Shown: positions 59,984-64,000 of the stretch, in pieces
Position numbering within the stretch: position 1 is the first letter of the stretch
Layout of the letters: each line of letters starts with the position of its first letter
DNA from: Purshia tridentata
Lineage: Eukaryota; Streptophyta; Magnoliopsida; Rosales; Rosaceae
Assembly (NCBI GenBank): GCA_003254885.1
Contig: QANT01004858.1
Location: 1-64,000, forward strand
Reading direction: 5' to 3'
DNA length: 64,000 nt
Notes under the pieces: model-generated
Databases searched by the model: none
What the model saw: only the letters and a program-made list of their open reading frames with translations
Told to the model about the DNA's origin: nothing
Translations under genes and position numbers: made by a program

Positions 59984-62900
59984 TCAGTCATTCCACATTG
60001 TAAAAACACCGCCCGGATTCGATCCCTGAACCGAATACCCATACCCGGAAGGCATATCATAATCAACTTTAACAAGCGCGAGCTGATCGTCTGCGGACCC
60101 CACAGCATTACTTGCCGTGGGATGCGTAGCCATCCCAAGTCCATTATTACCTAAATACCCTCCACCACTATTGTCCATGACACTAGAAGCCGAACCCATG
60201 TCCATCAACCCCTGAAGCAAAGCTGGGTGAGTGCTCTGCAAGTAACCGTTGTAGAACTGATGAGCGTTCTGGCTCGGCTGCTGGTACTGCTGGTGAAGCT
60301 GGAGCTGGGTTTGGATGTAATTTTGGTACGAAGAAGGATCATGGTGGGTGTACTGAGAAATGTCGTGATTCTGGAGAGTAAGTAGGGGCTGTTGTTGTTG
60401 TTGGTCAAAGGTGGACTGGGGCTGATGATGCATCAAAGGGTATGCCTGTAAATTACTATTACGAGCTGCGGAGGTTGATGAGCTGCTGCTTCCAGCCGCT
60501 GCGTATTGAAAGGTGGAGCCGAGAGCTATCATTTCTTCGCGTTTTCTAGAAGATTCCAAGGCTTGAGCCTCTTTAAGCCGCTTGGCTGCGCCGCCTCCTA
60601 TTGGGAGAGTGTTGCTCTCCAGAATGCTCTTCACGTCGTATCGACTCATGTCGAAGTTGGTCACTGCGTTTAGGCCTCGGAACTTTATCGCTGCAATGTC
60701 GTATGCTTCGGCAGCCTCTTCCTCAGTACCTACAAATTGGATTTCGAACTCATTAAAAGTCAACATAATTAATTTCTTGCGTGGCTAAAATAAGATTTGG
60801 GTAATGTGTTAAATTTATGGTTTACACGTGATTTTAATCACATAAATGTGAATAATTATATGTTACATATATATATATATATCACATTTATAGATCGATT
60901 AGAGATTAAATTTATTTATACAAGTGGAATTCAAATAAATATGGCATAATTTTACTCAAATTTATATGAAAAATATCACATGTGAATATGTGATCAATAA
61001 ATATAATACATGTATCGTTTAATTAGAGATCTTATTCATAAGTTTAATTAATTGGGTTTGACATAGTTTTATTCAAAATATTTTTGAAACTTTGAATTTA
61101 TCTCATCTCTAAAAATAGTACGTAGTTAATCGTATGCATGGTGTTATAAGATTAAGGATTGAGAGCTTACTGAAAGTTCCCAGGTAAAGATCTTTGTTTC
61201 CGGCAACTCTGCCAATCCTGGCTTGCCATCGACCGTGCTGGTGGTGCCTGAACAAACATTTTGTTATGTGTGTGAGACAAAGACACAGAGAGAGAGAGAG
61301 AGACAGTACTTACAGACAGACAGAGTGTTCCTAGCTAGCTAGTTTCGTACCTAGTAACTCCACGATACATGGATGCTCCCCTAGAAAAACCACTACTTTT
61401 CCTGAAAATTTAACACATGAGTGCGAATTAGAAAAGCTAAAACCTTAACAGCTGCAAGCAACGAATTAATTAATTGTAGAAAGTGAAAAAAGATATATGC
61501 ATTGCACGTACACATCATTTATAAATTAACTAAAGTATGAATAACTAATTAATGGGATCTATCTATCTATCTCTGAAATATATGTATTTAATTACCTCCT
61601 AATGGCTGCCACAAATTCTTGTCTTGTGCAGTTCTTCATATCCTCCAACTCCTTTTCATAGTTAGTGATCTGCAACAAGAACAACACTTGAAAATTAACG
61701 CGGCCAAATATAAAATAAAACCTGAAGCATACATATATATGATTCTTTTTTATTAATTTGTATATATGCTTCTCTTTTGATTCATTTTGCTGCATATATT
61801 TGTATATATGTTAACTGCTTACTGGAAAATTGGTAGTAGTGGATGTTCCCCAGTACTTGAGTGCAGCCAAGTCATAAGCCCTAGCTGCTTTCTCTTCTTT
61901 GTCATACCCACCTGTTCGGAATAACCCCAAAAAGGAGAAAAAGGATTGCTTCATAACCAAAAAATTTCAAAGCCATTGCTCAAAAAATGTAGCTAGTAAT
62001 TAGAAATTGGTACTCACCCAAGTAGACTGCAAGAGACCCCGTAGAAACAAAGGAGAGGCCATTATCATCATGATGAAGCAAATTATGGTCAGTAGAAAAA
62101 TTAATTAAGGAACCCTAGCTGGGCTAGTTGAAGAATATATACGGCATATATGAATATGTATATACCTTGGCGGCCCTTCCTTGATTGTCCTTCCCTTCTG
62201 CAACTATTATCCCAAAGATGAGCTTCATACCTTCCTGTCCATCTATGCCTGCATAATTTGCACCAAATTACCAATACCCATCTCAATATATATAAAACAA
62301 ATACTAAGTCACATGTAAATGTTACAAATTAAGCCAAATTCCAATCATACAAACACTCACCTTGTTACACCACGATAAATAGATGTTCTTTGTCCAAAGG
62401 TATCCAAAGTCCTTCTTGGGGGAGCTTCAACAGCAGTAGTATTAGTACTAGTAGTGATATCAGTGCTGGTTTCACATGTGGAAGAAGAAGCCTTATTGCC
62501 GCCACTGCCCATGGAGAGAGTCAGCGATTGCAAACTGTTGGATTTTTCTTGAAAAACATCGTAGACGGTGGTGGAGTCAGTTGCTACACTAACTTCATTA
62601 GTACTGTTGTGTACTGGGACTAAAGTACCAGTACTGTTGCTTGAAAACATGTAGTCAGACACTGAATCTCTGCCCTGAATATCGTTGAAGGCCACAAGAT
62701 CTGAGTGGACGTTGTTCTCAGATTTGCCCACCCCCAGAAAATCAGCCACCACGGGAACATCACTGCAGTCCCCTTGTGTGTTAATCATATTCCACTCTGT
62801 AAATTTCACAATTACTGTTATATACGATATATTCATGAGTCAATGAGTGAAAAATTAATGAAAAGATCGAAATAAGAAACCTATCAAAAATAATGAACAA

Positions 62901-63077
62901 GTAAATATATAATCATATATATGTACCTTGGTGTTGAAAAGGGTTGTCCATAGTATCATTGACTAGCCCCAGAGAGAATTGGTGATGAGGGTGAGAAGGG
63001 TGGAGTTGTGATGGCAAGGTAGAGTGAGTTGGAGAAAGAGGAAACGAAAGCCAGTTGTTTGAATTCATGGACCCCAT
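59984..63077 (-). CDS. AIL5: AINTEGUMENTA-LIKE 5 / PLETHORA 5 transcription factor
   Basis: A double-AP2 transcription factor of the ANT/PLT clade, active in meristems, lateral-root and embryo development and phyllotaxis. Nine exons in transcript order join in frame: 62927-63077, 62361-62796, 62166-62248, 62018-62026, 61823-61911, 61596-61669, 61351-61401, 61171-61247 and 59984-60729. They give 571 residues. Exon 4 is only 9 nt and encodes the YLG turn of the first AP2 repeat, a conserved microexon of this family. AP2 repeat 1 (about 191-256) reads [20 protein letters not shown]. The linker is [19 protein letters not shown]. Repeat 2 (about 293-352) reads [21 protein letters not shown]-terminal motifs [28 protein letters not shown] and VVADFLGV and the C-terminal [14 protein letters not shown] single out AIL5 from BBM, AIL6 and AIL7. 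The C-terminal half is Gln/His-rich with a five-Gln run. Confidence 0.95.
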
Positions 63078-64000
63078 TTTCGATCAATCGATCTCGAGCT
63101 CTTAATTTGATTATAATTCTCCAAAATATTTATTCACTTCTCCCAAAAAATCAATAACTTCCTGTATATACATGGCAAAAAATGTTAATATCTATTCAAG
63201 GAAAACTTCAAAACTAGCTAGTGCTCACAAGATGAGAAGTATATATATACGAGAACAATATATATTATGTACACGTGCATACGTTTACCCAGGTGACTAG
63301 TTAGGGTTTGGAAACCGACTCTATCTCTTCTTCTGTCTCTTGTTTTTCTCTATAGCTTCATATATCTGGAGAGGAATGTGGTTTTGGGAACATGTGAGAA
63401 AAAGAGAGAAGAAGGGGGGAAGACTGAAAAGAGAAAATCTTGAGAAAGATAGAAGCTATACTTATATGGATGGGTATAATAAACTAGTACTAGATAGTCT
63501 TGCTCTAGTCTCTGTGTCAAACATAGGCAAACATATGAGCTAGCTAGCTATTGTTGTTTAATGTTTTGTCACCCCTTTTGCAGTGGTCATTTTAGGGTTG
63601 TCTGACTCACTCTCAACACCACATTCCAACACTTAAGAATCAAGAAATACCAAAATTATTATAAAAAAAATAAAGAAATTGTTATAATTATCTATATGTG
63701 TAGTCAGATAATTAAAGTAAATTAATTAAAAGGCCAGGCACGAGTGTCATACCAAACTACAAGTCCATGGCTTCAGTCTCTGTACTGAGACAAACCCACA
63801 AATCCAACTGGGAAAAGTCCAAGCTAGCTAGCCAACCCCTCTCTCTCTCTCTAAGCCTCTAATATCTTTCAATTTCTCTCTCTTATTGCTTTCTATTTCT
63901 ACGACCCACTTGGTTTATTGGAACTCTCGTCCTCGTAATGTGCAATAAATGACACCCGAAAGCCCAGCATTCCCACACTCTGCAAATCACTCTACGTAAA
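63078..64000. other. AIL5 promoter region
   Basis: Upstream DNA of the minus-strand AIL5 gene. Visible features are (TA)-rich words near 63240-63265, several CTAGCTAG dyads (63210, 63540, 63825) and a (CT)n tract at 63839-63852. The GA-rich stretch 63370-63460 is on the minus strand a CT-rich tract of leader type. No other gene is seen to the window edge. Confidence 0.5.

Noticed and set aside
1-64000. LTR or retrovirus-like elements, LINEs, tRNA and rRNA genes
   Set aside because: I looked for long direct repeats with TG..CA ends, reverse-transcriptase or integrase motifs, tRNA box sequences and rRNA blocks, and recognised none in this window.

Overview
This is plant nuclear DNA from a core eudicot. 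Genes contain many short introns with GT/AG borders in AT-rich DNA. Leaders are CT-rich, and the products are plant-specific (WIP zinc finger, AINTEGUMENTA-like, L-type lectin kinase, arabinogalactan peptides, OEP80). The gene set and the degree of similarity to remembered Arabidopsis proteins would fit a woody rosid such as a member of the Rosaceae. That placement is a guess; no marker in the window proves it.

Layout. 1-1501 (+): 3' part of a cyclic nucleotide-gated channel gene with a shortened C-terminus. About 1.5-6.8 kb: no convincing intact gene, some exon-like debris. 6806-10880 (+): mitochondrial poly(A)-specific ribonuclease (AHG2/PARN type). 12.5-13.4 kb (+): a MIR156 precursor with its own promoter region. 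15544-17589 (-): intronless L-type lectin receptor kinase of clade VIII. 20150-25599 (+): 16-exon OEP80 (Toc75-V). 28760-31085 (+): WIP-type zinc finger (NTT/WIP2-like). About 31-36 kb: AT-rich intergenic DNA. 36.0-37.6 kb: MULE-like DNA transposon. 38728-42285 (-): 12-exon zinc transporter ZTP29. 43531-44986: fold-back MULE-type element with a perfect 9-bp target duplication. 45543-46328 (+): mitochondrial CcmE haem chaperone. 48.1-52.3 kb: three arabinogalactan-peptide genes, two of them in a tandem duplication of about 1.65 kb that also carries the 3' end of a dead NEK kinase gene. 54505-55032 (+): A20/AN1 stress-associated protein with a leader intron. 56383-57039: non-autonomous hAT element with an 8-bp target duplication. 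57083-57640 (-): PRELI/MSF1-like protein with a leader intron. 59984-63077 (-): AINTEGUMENTA-LIKE 5 with nine exons, one of 9 nt.

The genes do not form an operon or a pathway. Loose themes are organelle biogenesis (AHG2, OEP80, CcmE, PRELI), developmental regulation (miR156, WIP, AIL5) and cell-surface or signalling proteins (LecRK, CNGC, AG peptides). I found no retrovirus-like or LTR element and no radically new system. The most distinctive locus is the AG-peptide/NEK tandem duplication, in which one duplicate has lost most of the prolines that define the family.
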